From the NCBI GenBank assembly GCA_007128075.1, contig SKYD01000189.1, forward strand, positions 1-18,662: a stretch of DNA of 18,662 nucleotides, written 5' to 3'. The number at the start of each line of letters is the position of its first letter. Positions within the stretch are counted from its first letter, which is position 1. This stretch comes from Thiorhodovibrio sp. (GTDB lineage Bacteria > Pseudomonadota > Gammaproteobacteria > Chromatiales > Chromatiaceae). Position numbers and translations under genes: made by a program. The notes below the pieces were generated by a model. It was given only the letters and a program-made list of their open reading frames with translations, was not told where the DNA came from and made no database searches. Shown piece by piece: positions 1 through 6,747 of this stretch.

Positions 1-1433
1 GCACGCGCTGCCTCAATCGCGGCATTTAAAGCCAACAAATTGGTTTGCTCGGCAACGCCCTGAATGGTCGTCAGGATGCTGGTAATGCTGTGGACATGCG
101 CATCGACTTGGCTTAAATGGCTCATGCCAACGGCAAGCTGCTCGGCGAGTGCTGTGATGTTGACCCGATTTGCATCGACCACTTTGCGCCCTTCATCGGT
201 CGATTGCACAGCAGCATTGGCGTGTGTTGCCGTTTGATCAGCATTGCCAGCAATCTCATCGGTGGCAGTCGAGACTTGTTCGACAGCATCCGCAAGCTGG
301 GTGATTTCTACTTGCAGCCCCGCAAGCTGTTGCTGGTTACGCAACGCCATCTCATGTTCGACCTCGGCTTCTTCGTTGAGTGTGCTGCTCAGATGTGCCA
401 CTTGTTGCAACAGCACCTGCAAGCGTTCCAGAAAACGATTGAATGTTTGGTTCATGCGTCCAAATTCGTCTTCTGTGTTGACTTCTAGCCGATAGTCAAG
501 CGCGGTTTGACCACTGGAAATGCTGTTCAGTGCTTGATCTAAGCGTTTCAGCGGGCGCGTTAGATAGTTAATCAGAGTATACAACAACAGACTACTGACG
601 AAAATAATCCCCAATGACACAATCGCCAAGCGCCAGATGAGCCCAATCAGCCCCGCATGTGCTTCTTGTTGATCAACAAACAGCACAAACTCCCAACCGG
701 CTTCTGGAATGGTGACCCGAGCGGCAATCCACTCATTGTCATCAAAAGTAATGTCTTCAACCAATTCTTGCTGGTCTGGTAAGCGAAAGTCCGCAATGAT
801 GTCGGCGATGTCTTCGTTCAAATAGTCGCCTGATGGTGTTGCCAGAATGTTGCCTTCGCTATCCAGCATCCATAATTGCGAATTCCAGCGCGTTTGTGTG
901 GACAAGAGCGCGTCAACCACGCCGGTGATGGCAATGTCGCTGCCCGCAATATTGACAGTCGACACTTTGGTAGGCACTGCCAGCGAGATAATCATGGCAC
1001 CGGTGAAGGCATCGACATAAGGTGGGGTGATAATCAATTTTTGCTGTTGTTCGGCTTGTTGATACCACGGCCGAACTCTAGGATCATAGTCATCGGGTAA
1101 CTCTGCGGGTGGAGTGGATTGATACATACCGCCTTGCCCGGTGCCCACATAGACCAGATCAAAATCACCCGCCTTGAGCGCCAAGGTCAAAAACGGCTCC
1201 CAATCGGCGGGGTGTTCGGAGAGCATTTGAGCAATCGCCTGCATCACGGTGGATTTATTGGCAACCCACTCACTCGCCGTTGTATTCACCAAGGCTAAGG
1301 TTTGATTCACTTCGCTACGAATAGAACGATTGACCTCATGATGTAACAGGGTGCCTGCTAAGAGGCTCAACACTAAGAGTGCAACGAACAACAGACTCGC
1401 AACAGACAGCAGCAATTTTTTTTGAAAAGACAT
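1..1433 (-). CDS. Methyl-accepting chemotaxis receptor, dCACHE-HAMP-MCP type (3' end cut by window edge)
   Basis: Transmembrane chemoreceptor that would control CheA through CheW. I translated the minus strand from ATG 1433: 477 codons stay open to the window edge. Order seen: transmembrane segment about residues 7-29; periplasmic sensor about 30-258; second transmembrane segment about 261-288; HAMP about 290-340 (LTRPLKRLDQ at its start); then the start of the signalling domain, reaching EQTNLLALNAAIEAAR, the conserved hairpin-tip sequence. The sensor carries YDPRVRPWY (Y116, R121, W123, Y124), PYVD (Y139, D141) and GSD (D166). These match the amino-acid-binding signature of dCache_1 receptors such as PctA, so an amino-acid ligand is inferred. 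A 117-base gap separates it from the upstream gene, so it may have its own promoter. The missing part should be the C-terminal half of the signalling domain. Family certain; ligand class probable. Confidence 0.93.
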   Translation of the reverse strand, partial: MSFQKKLLLSVASLLFVALLVLSLLAGTLLHHEVNRSIRSEVNQTLALVNTTASEWVANKSTVMQAIAQMLSEHPADWEPFLTLALKAGDFDLVYVGTGQGGMYQSTPPAELPDDYDPRVRPWYQQAEQQQKLIITPPYVDAFTGAMIISLAVPTKVSTVNIAGSDIAITGVVDALLSTQTRWNSQLWMLDSEGNILATPSGDYLNEDIADIIADFRLPDQQELVEDITFDDNEWIAARVTIPEAGWEFVLFVDQQEAHAGLIGLIWRLAIVSLGIIFVSSLLLYTLINYLTRPLKRLDQALNSISSGQTALDYRLEVNTEDEFGRMNQTFNRFLERLQVLLQQVAHLSSTLNEEAEVEHEMALRNQQQLAGLQVEITQLADAVEQVSTATDEIAGNADQTATHANAAVQSTDEGRKVVDANRVNITALAEQLAVGMSHLSQVDAHVHSITSILTTIQGVAEQTNLLALNAAIEAAR

Positions 1434-1460
1434 AGCTTGTGCTCGACTTAGGTTATGACC

Positions 1461-1474
1461 GCAACACTCAACCC
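1461..1474 (-). promoter_or_regulatory. Weak sigma-54-like -24/-12 element upstream of the receptor gene
   Basis: On the minus strand GGGTTGAGTGTTGC has the GG-N10-GC spacing required by RpoN and a perfect TTGC at -12. The -24 half keeps only three of seven consensus bases (GG plus the later G). Transcription would start near 1449, leaving a leader of only about 16 bases before ATG 1433. This is the only promoter-like match I found in the 117-base gap at 1434-1550. It may be chance. Confidence 0.22.
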
Positions 1475-1550
1475 GGGCTTTATTCTAATACATGGCAACC
1501 AGCCTGAAACCTTGCGCGATCTTGTGGTCGTCGAGTGGATGCGGGGAATT

Positions 1551-2018
1551 TTACAACGCAGCACGGCGCGGTGGTGAGTCCTCGACACTGTCTTCGTCTT
1601 CTTTGATACCTGCCGCAATACCGTGACCATGCAAGCTAAACAGCAGGTCAACCTCAGATTCAGTTAATGAGCACAATTTACGCACTGAGCTACGGGTTTG
1701 GCCGTGTCGAATAAGCTGGATCGCCTGGCTATAAGGGCTGCGGTCTGCATCGCGCAGCCGCATCTCCAGCCGCGCTTCCTGATTAAGCTCAGACAGTCGC
1801 TCAACAGATTTAAGCACCGCCGTAAGATCTTGGCGGTGGCTGAGTGCCTCGCCCGATAAGACTTTAATCGAGCCTTGTAATGCAAGCAGGGCGTGGGTTT
1901 GGCGTTCATAATCGCGTTGCAAGTGCATGATCTGGCGGCGCAACAGTAAAAACGCCGTCAGCGCAACCAGGGCAATCACTAAAGAGAGGCCAATAACGCC
2001 GAATGCCAAACTAGGCAT
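1551..2018 (-). CDS. DUF2802-like membrane-anchored coiled-coil protein next to cheW
   Basis: A 155-residue protein. A transmembrane segment lies at about residues 4-26, followed by basic residues (RR at 27-28). A Gln/Leu/Glu-rich stretch about 28-88 is probably coiled coil. The conserved C-terminal block about 94-131 (SPYSQAIQLIRHGQ, then LTESEVDLLFSLHG) looks like a short helix-turn-helix. Topology and position resemble the DUF2802 proteins found just downstream of cheW in Pseudomonas-type chemotaxis clusters; molecular function is not known to me. The frame can be opened at TTG 2027, but I prefer ATG 2018, which overlaps the stop of the preceding small ORF by 8 bases and suggests translational coupling. 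The tail (138-155) is acidic and then Arg-rich. Real gene: confident. Family name: from sequence recognition only. Confidence 0.85.
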   Translation of the reverse strand: MPSLAFGVIGLSLVIALVALTAFLLLRRQIMHLQRDYERQTHALLALQGSIKVLSGEALSHRQDLTAVLKSVERLSELNQEARLEMRLRDADRSPYSQAIQLIRHGQTRSSVRKLCSLTESEVDLLFSLHGHGIAAGIKEDEDSVEDSPPRRAAL

Positions 2019-2175
2019 AATCGTCAATGAGAGGCTTGGAACGCTTTTGGCGTTTTTGACGCGGTGGGCGTTTCAAATTCACTGACCGCTGGTCACGCGG
2101 TGTTTGATCGCGACTCCAGGGCGCAACAGGCTGAGAAGGGTGTACCGGCGCCAGCGGCTCAATGGGATTGGTCAT
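2011..2175 (-). CDS. Small Pro- and Arg/Lys-rich protein between cheW and the DUF2802 gene, unrecognised
   Basis: A 54-residue protein beginning MTNPIEPLAPVHPSQPVAPW. A basic middle (RPPRQKRQKR) is followed by the acidic end LIDDYA. I see no signal peptide or membrane segment, and it is probably disordered. The frame is open further upstream to 2208, but that part overlaps cheW. I chose ATG 2175 because it lies 8 bases after the cheW stop and has AGG seven bases upstream, made from the cheW stop itself (TAGG). Its stop overlaps the next start by 8 bases. Being wedged with coupled signals between two conserved genes argues that it is translated. The conserved-looking -IDDYA end may be a docking peptide, but that is conjecture. 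I do not recognise a family. Confidence 0.6.
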   Translation of the reverse strand: MTNPIEPLAPVHPSQPVAPWSRDQTPRDQRSVNLKRPPRQKRQKRSKPLIDDYA

Positions 2176-2183
2176 CACTACGC

Positions 2184-2666
2184 CTACAAACTGCGTAACA
2201 ATTCCCATTCTTCATCGGAGAGCAGTTTTTCAAGACTGATCAAAATCGTCAATCCATCATCACGGCTGGTCACGCCCAGGATAAAACGGCTGCTCTGATC
2301 GGTGCCCACCGCCGGCGCTGGTCCGATGTCATCGGCATTGATTTGCACCACCTCGGCGACGGAATCAACCAGAATGCCGACATTTTGATTGTCAACATCG
2401 ATAACAACAATTCGTGAAGAATCATCGGGGGTCTTATCGGGCAGCCCCATCCGGCGCCGAGCATCAATCACCGTCACCACATCCCCGCGCAGATTGATAA
2501 TGCCCAAAATATAATTCGGCACACCTGGCACGGGAGCAATCTCAGTGAGCTTTAAGACTTCTTGCACCAACAGGACATCGATGGCATAGGTCTCATCGGC
2601 GAGACTGAAGGTGACATAGGCCGATGAGCTGGAATAGGCCGGGCTTTTAATCTCTGCTTCGGTCAT
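2184..2666 (-). CDS. cheW: Chemotaxis coupling protein CheW
   Basis: A 160-residue cytoplasmic adaptor that links chemoreceptors to the P5 domain of CheA in the signalling array. Nearly the whole protein is one CheW domain (about 15-158). Typical strings are YVTFSLADETYAIDVLLVQEV at the start, PGVPNYILGIINLRGDVVTV in the middle (the receptor and CheA contact region) and VGILVDSVAEVV later. The first 14 residues are a short Ser-rich leader. Start ATG 2666 has GAG six bases upstream and lies 18 bases after the cheB stop. The gene is followed at once by the small ORF, whose ribosome-binding site overlaps the cheW stop. A second CheW-like partner (ParP type), present here in many polar flagellates, is absent. 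Confidence 0.95.
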   Translation of the reverse strand: MTEAEIKSPAYSSSSAYVTFSLADETYAIDVLLVQEVLKLTEIAPVPGVPNYILGIINLRGDVVTVIDARRRMGLPDKTPDDSSRIVVIDVDNQNVGILVDSVAEVVQINADDIGPAPAVGTDQSSRFILGVTSRDDGLTILISLEKLLSDEEWELLRSL

Positions 2667-2684
2667 CGCATTCTCGGTAAAAAG

Positions 2685-3776
2685 TTAATGAATAAACGCC
2701 TTGACGAGTGCTGGCCCCATTTCAGACAAGGGAAGCACACGATCCGCTAAACCTGCATCGACAACCGCCGCAGGCATTCCATAAACGACACAGGAGGCGG
2801 CATCTTGCGCCCAGACATGCGCCCCCTGCTCTTTAAGACTGCGCACCCCTTCGCGCCCATCCGCGCCCATGCCAGTTAGAATGATGGCAAGAACTTGGCT
2901 GCGCAAGGCGGTTACCGCCGAATGAAAGGTAATGTCAACGCTTGGCTTATAAATCGTGCCAGGCGGACTGTCTTTTAGCTCAACTCGCACCTGAGAGCCG
3001 CCGCCTAATAGGAGTTGTACGCCGCCTGGTGCTAACAAGGCATGGCCTGGTCTTAAAACATCTCCCGATTTGGCCTCGCTTACGCCAATCTGACAAAGTA
3101 TGTTAAGACGCTCGGCAAAGGCTGGCGTAAAGCTCGCTGGCATGTGCTGAACCAGAATCACTGGCAGCGGAAAATTGGCGGGCAAGACTTTTAGCACCTC
3201 TTGCAACGCCACCGGCCCACCAGTTGAAGTGCCAATCAACACCGCACGCAGTGAACGCATCGGGGTGGCACTGGCTGGCGCTAAACGCAGTGGCGGATGT
3301 GGACGCGTTGCAGCGGCGCGATCAGTTGTCGATGCAGATCCCTGGGCATCTGGGCGTGTCCCAACTGGCGATGGTGGACGACCACGCGCCAGCGTCCGCA
3401 CTCGGCGGCGCAACAGCATCTTGGCGCTGTCCTCATCGCCCGCCATTTCGCTAAAGCGTTTGGGGAGAAAATCCGCCGCACCAGCATCGAGGGCATCTAA
3501 GGTTGCCTGTGCCCCTTCGGTGGTGATGGTGGAGAACATCAAAATCGGCAACGGCGCCTCAACCATGATGCGCTTGACCGCCGAGATGCCATCCATCACT
3601 GGCATCTCGATATCCATCGTCACCACATCAGGTTTGTGTTTTTTGACAGCATCGATGGCCTCAAGACCGTTGGCGGCAGTTGCCACCACCTCAATCCCCA
3701 CATCTGCCGACAGAATCTCGACAATCCGCCGCCGAAAAAATCCAGAATCATCGACGACAACCACACGAATAGTCAC
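2685..3776 (-). CDS. cheB: Chemotaxis response regulator / receptor methylesterase and deamidase CheB
   Basis: CheB demethylates (and deamidates) chemoreceptor glutamates when phosphorylated by CheA, giving adaptation. The 363-residue protein has an N-terminal receiver domain (about 1-125) with acidic pocket D9/D10 and phospho-acceptor D55 in VVTMDIEMP. A basic Pro/Ala/Arg-rich linker spans about 126-175. The C-terminal esterase domain carries the triad S184 (IGTSTGGP), H211 (VQHMP) and D306 (GMGADG). Length is usual for the family. The start is GTG 3776, supported by GGAGG eight bases upstream inside the end of cheA. The spacing to the cheA stop is three bases. No CheR methyltransferase is encoded in this window, so it must lie elsewhere. 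Confidence 0.96.
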   Translation of the reverse strand: MTIRVVVVDDSGFFRRRIVEILSADVGIEVVATAANGLEAIDAVKKHKPDVVTMDIEMPVMDGISAVKRIMVEAPLPILMFSTITTEGAQATLDALDAGAADFLPKRFSEMAGDEDSAKMLLRRRVRTLARGRPPSPVGTRPDAQGSASTTDRAAATRPHPPLRLAPASATPMRSLRAVLIGTSTGGPVALQEVLKVLPANFPLPVILVQHMPASFTPAFAERLNILCQIGVSEAKSGDVLRPGHALLAPGGVQLLLGGGSQVRVELKDSPPGTIYKPSVDITFHSAVTALRSQVLAIILTGMGADGREGVRSLKEQGAHVWAQDAASCVVYGMPAAVVDAGLADRVLPLSEMGPALVKAFIH

Positions 3777-3779
3777 TAA

Positions 3780-5867
3780 CTAAGCCTCCACCTTCGGAGC
3801 AGACACAGAGCGCGACCGACGCAGCGTTTGCGGACTGTTTTTTTCCATTTCTTTAAGCAATTCAGGAATATCTAAGATCAGCGCAATGCCGCCATCACCG
3901 GTGATGGTCGCACCAGCCAATCCTGGCACACCTTGTAGACCGCGACCGAGTGGCTTGATCACCACCTCTTCTTGACCAACAAGTCCATCGACGACTAAGC
4001 CAATTTTGCGCTGACCAACATGAACCACCACCACATGCCCCTCTTTGGATGGCTTATTCTCACGCTGTGGACATACCCAACGCCCGACATAGACCACCGG
4101 CAGTGCGTGATTGCGCACCATGATGGTCTCTTGATCATCGACCGAATGACTGCGTGTTAAATCGACATCGAGAATTTCTGAGACCGATGCCAGCGGAATC
4201 GCAAAGCGTCGTCCATCAAGAATCACCATCAACGCTGGCAGAATCGCCAGGGTCAGCGGCAACTTAATTTGCAAGCGGCTGCCGCGCCCAAGTTCGGAGT
4301 CGATCTCCACTGTGCCGTTGAGCTGGGCGATGCGGGTTTTGACCACATCCATGCCAACACCGCGCCCCGAGACATCAGAAATCTGCTCCTTGGTGGAAAA
4401 GCCAGCCATAAAAATCAGGTTGAAGGCATCGCGATCACTCATCCGCTCCGCCAACAATGGCTCAACCAATCCCTTAGATACCGCTTTGTCGCGCAGCACC
4501 TGCGGATCCATGCCCTTGCCATCGTCCTCGATGACCAATGCGATATGATCGCCTTCCTGTGCTGCACCTAACACCACGCGACCTTTGCGCGGCTTGCCGT
4601 TGGCGACCCGCTCATCTGGCATCTCGATGCCATGATCGACCGCATTGCGCACCAGATGCACCAGCGGATCAGCGAGTGCCTCAACCAAATTTTTGTCTAA
4701 ATCGGTGTCTTCACCAAAGGTTTCGAGATCAATTTCTTTGCCGAGATTGCGCGCCAAATCACGAATAACACGAGGAAACCGCCCGAACACTTTTTTGACT
4801 GGCTGCATCCGCGTTTTCATCACCGCCGTTTGCAGATCGGCAGTGACCAGTGCCAGCGATCCAATCGCCTTGCTGACTTCATCATCTGTGGTTTGCGAGC
4901 GCAACATGCTCAAGCGATTGCGCACCAACACCAATTCGCCGACAAGATTCATAATCTCATCGAGGCGTTGGGTATCCACCCGCACCGAGGTATCAACCTG
5001 TGGTGATTGCTGCTTGGCAGCAGGGGCGGCTTTGGATGCAGCGGCGGGTGCTTGTTGACGCGCTGGTGCAGCAGGTGCTGGCTTGGGAGCTGCTGCCGCT
5101 GGTTCTGGTTTCGGCTCTGGTTTTGGCTCTGGCGGCTTGGGCATCGCATCCGCAGCGGGAGCTGGTGCAGCCGGTTGCGCTGGTTTGGTTTCAGCAGGTT
5201 TGCCGCGCCCCTGGAGCTGATCTAACAGTGCCTCAAATTCGTCTTCGCTAATGGCCTCTTCGGTTTCAACCTGCGCTGGCGGCGGTGTTGCCGAGGCTTT
5301 GGGTGCGTCCTGATCGAGTTGATCAAGCAGTTTGTCGTATTCTTTTTGGCTAATATTTTCACCAGCACCAATCAGCTCGCCATCCGCTGGTGGTGAAGAG
5401 GCTGGCGGTGGCTCTTGCACAGCTTCAGGTGGCGGAGGGGCTGGTTCTGGCTCTGGTTCTGGGGCTGCCTCAGCAACATCGGGCACTAAAAATTTTTCGA
5501 GATCAGTGAGTAAATTTGGTGGCGCAGGCTCAGGCTCATTGCCAGAATGCAGCTCGCCGAACATGACATTCAACACATCAAGAACACGCAAAATTGTGTC
5601 CATCAGCATTGCATCAACGCGGCGCTCACCATTGCGCAACAGATTAAACACATCCTCGGCGCGGTGACAAACTGCGACCAGTGATTCTAAACTAAGAAAT
5701 CCTGCACCGCCCTTAATGGTGTGAAAACTTCGGAACACTGAGTTGAGCAGATCACGGTTATCAGGCTCCTGCTCTAAATCAATCAGTTGACCATTCAGTG
5801 CTTCTAAAATCTCGCCTGCCTCGACCAGAAAGTCCTGCAGTATTTCGTCGTTCGGGTCGATTGCCAT
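3780..5867 (-). CDS. cheA: Chemotaxis sensor histidine kinase CheA
   Basis: CheA autophosphorylates on a histidine and passes phosphate to CheY and CheB. The 695 residues show, in order: P1/HPt (about 4-105) with phospho-site H49 in FHTIKGGAGF; a long Pro/Ala/Glu/Lys-rich linker (about 110-290) where P2 is expected; P3 dimerisation (about 291-355, RLDEIMNLVGELVLVRNRL); P4 ATPase with N box LVHLVRNAVDHG (402-413), G1 DDGKGMD (448-454), F box FMAGFST (486-492) and G2 GRGVGMDVVK (501-510); and P5 CheW-like (about 535-672). No globular P2 is obvious. Instead two short motifs, ISQKEYDKLLDQL (172-184) and ISEDEFEALLDQL (206-218), recur in the linker and resemble the FliM and CheZ peptides that bind CheY. 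ATG 5867 has GGGAG eight bases upstream and lies 26 bases after cheZ. Confidence 0.97.
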   Translation of the reverse strand: MAIDPNDEILQDFLVEAGEILEALNGQLIDLEQEPDNRDLLNSVFRSFHTIKGGAGFLSLESLVAVCHRAEDVFNLLRNGERRVDAMLMDTILRVLDVLNVMFGELHSGNEPEPAPPNLLTDLEKFLVPDVAEAAPEPEPEPAPPPPEAVQEPPPASSPPADGELIGAGENISQKEYDKLLDQLDQDAPKASATPPPAQVETEEAISEDEFEALLDQLQGRGKPAETKPAQPAAPAPAADAMPKPPEPKPEPKPEPAAAAPKPAPAAPARQQAPAAASKAAPAAKQQSPQVDTSVRVDTQRLDEIMNLVGELVLVRNRLSMLRSQTTDDEVSKAIGSLALVTADLQTAVMKTRMQPVKKVFGRFPRVIRDLARNLGKEIDLETFGEDTDLDKNLVEALADPLVHLVRNAVDHGIEMPDERVANGKPRKGRVVLGAAQEGDHIALVIEDDGKGMDPQVLRDKAVSKGLVEPLLAERMSDRDAFNLIFMAGFSTKEQISDVSGRGVGMDVVKTRIAQLNGTVEIDSELGRGSRLQIKLPLTLAILPALMVILDGRRFAIPLASVSEILDVDLTRSHSVDDQETIMVRNHALPVVYVGRWVCPQRENKPSKEGHVVVVHVGQRKIGLVVDGLVGQEEVVIKPLGRGLQGVPGLAGATITGDGGIALILDIPELLKEMEKNSPQTLRRSRSVSAPKVEA
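5101..5133. repeat. Imperfect 6-base tandem repeat encoding Pro-Glu/Pro-Lys
   Basis: Imperfect repeats of ggttct, ggctct and ggtttt on the plus strand encode PKPEPKPEP-type residues (about 246-255) of the CheA linker. This is low-complexity coding DNA, not an independent element. Such runs can change in length by slippage. Confidence 0.6.
5440..5465. repeat. Imperfect 6-base tandem repeat encoding Pro-Glu
   Basis: Alternating ggttct and ggctct units on the plus strand encode the PEPEPEPAP stretch (about residues 135-143) just after the CheA P1 domain. It is the same kind of low-complexity linker DNA as at 5101-5133. Confidence 0.6.
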
Positions 5868-5893
5868 GACAAATGCTCCCTGAAATCAGGACT

Positions 5894-6658
5894 TTAGAAA
5901 CCCAAGCTTGAAAGTAAATCATCGACATCATCCTGACCAGAGACGATATCGTTTTGTGAATCTTTGGTATTGGGGACAGCCGGACCGCGCTGCATTAATT
6001 TTGCAGCAGCATCCTGATCTGGTGTCGGCGGCTCGGCAGGCGGCGACTGAACTTCAAGGCGACCGCTGGAGAGCCGCAACAAATCAACCAGATGCGTTTC
6101 AACATCTTGGACGACACGAATCACTCGCCCGATAATCTGCCCGGTGAGGTCTTGAAAATCCTGCGCCATCATGATCTCGGACATCAACTGTCGCAAGCGT
6201 TCGGTCTGGGCACCGGTACTGGCTAAAAAGCTTTCCAGTTCACGGGCATAGGTGCGAAACTGTTCTAGGGTCATTTCACGCTTGCGCAGTCGCATCCAGT
6301 CGTCTTGCAGCACCGAGACCCGAGATTGCAGCTCTTCAGCCAAGGGCAGTCCCTCATCGACAGCATTGAGTGTGCGATTGGTCGCCTGCTCAGTCATGGT
6401 GATGACATAATTGAGCCGCTCTTTGGCATCAGGAATCTCATCGCGGGTGATCTCGGTCAGCCGTGAATCGTTGCGTGAGCTTTTGAGCGCGTCGTGAAGA
6501 TCGCGGGTGAGTTTGCCGATTTCCTCAAATAACTCACGCTCAAATTTCACGCTGAGCTGACTTAGCACCAGATTCGCCTGCTCATCGTCTCCCGCCTCAA
6601 GATGCTCAACCAGTTGCCGAGCAAGCTGCAAGCGCAGTGTATTGTCTTGATTGTCCAA
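5894..6658 (-). CDS. cheZ: CheY-P phosphatase CheZ (non-ATG start)
   Basis: CheZ dephosphorylates CheY-P and ends the signal to the motor. Read from TTG 6658 it has 254 residues and is almost wholly helical. The catalytic block AQDFQDLTGQ gives D170 and Q174 in this numbering, the pair equivalent to D143 and Q147 of E. coli. A Pro-rich linker follows, then the C-terminal CheY-binding peptide QDDVDDLLSSLGF. The frame has no ATG or GTG in its 5' part, and a TGA lies just before TTG 6727, so the start must be TTG. I prefer TTG 6658 because GGGGG lies eight bases upstream and the protein then begins like other CheZ N-termini. TTG 6727 (277 residues) has no ribosome-binding site and sits in a strong hairpin. 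A 5' frameshift in the assembly is also possible. Identity sure; start uncertain. Confidence 0.92.
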   Translation of the reverse strand: MDNQDNTLRLQLARQLVEHLEAGDDEQANLVLSQLSVKFERELFEEIGKLTRDLHDALKSSRNDSRLTEITRDEIPDAKERLNYVITMTEQATNRTLNAVDEGLPLAEELQSRVSVLQDDWMRLRKREMTLEQFRTYARELESFLASTGAQTERLRQLMSEIMMAQDFQDLTGQIIGRVIRVVQDVETHLVDLLRLSSGRLEVQSPPAEPPTPDQDAAAKLMQRGPAVPNTKDSQNDIVSGQDDVDDLLSSLGF

Positions 6659-6691
6659 GCCGATTGCCCCCGGTTGACCGCCAGTTTTCAG

Positions 6692-6730
6692 TGATTGCAG
6701 TATTATTGCACATCTGCAATGCCGCAATCA
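6692..6730. promoter_or_regulatory. Two-tier stem-loop in the cheY-cheZ gap
   Basis: An outer 7-bp stem, TGATTGC (6692-6698) with GCAATCA (6724-6730), encloses an inner 6-bp stem, ATTGCA (6705-6710) with TGCAAT (6715-6720), and a four-base loop. The internal bulge is 6 bases on one side and 3 on the other. There is no U-tract, so it is not a classic terminator. In the cheY-cheZ mRNA it would stand just upstream of the preferred cheZ TTG start and would bury the alternative TTG 6727. It could be a processing or stability element or could tune CheZ output; that is inference. Confidence 0.5.
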
Positions 6731-6747
6731 TAAACGCTGAGTCTGAA

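Noticed and set aside
117..488. 123-codon plus-strand ORF at the low end
   Set aside because: It is the reverse strand of the receptor signalling domain, which reads as an intact MCP on the minus strand.
1455..1485. Sigma-28 promoter before the receptor (TAAAGCCC ... GGTCATAA, minus strand)
   Set aside because: The halves are 14 bases apart rather than about 11, and the -10 half matches only five of eight consensus bases.
3175..3783. 202-codon plus-strand ORF
   Set aside because: Fully antisense to cheB, whose catalytic motifs are intact. The translation is low-complexity Ser/Arg/Thr/Ala and typical of the reverse strand of a real gene.
4645..5058. 137-codon plus-strand ORF and several shorter ones nearby
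   Set aside because: Antisense to cheA, Ser/Cys/Arg-rich, with no recognisable domain and no ribosome-binding context.
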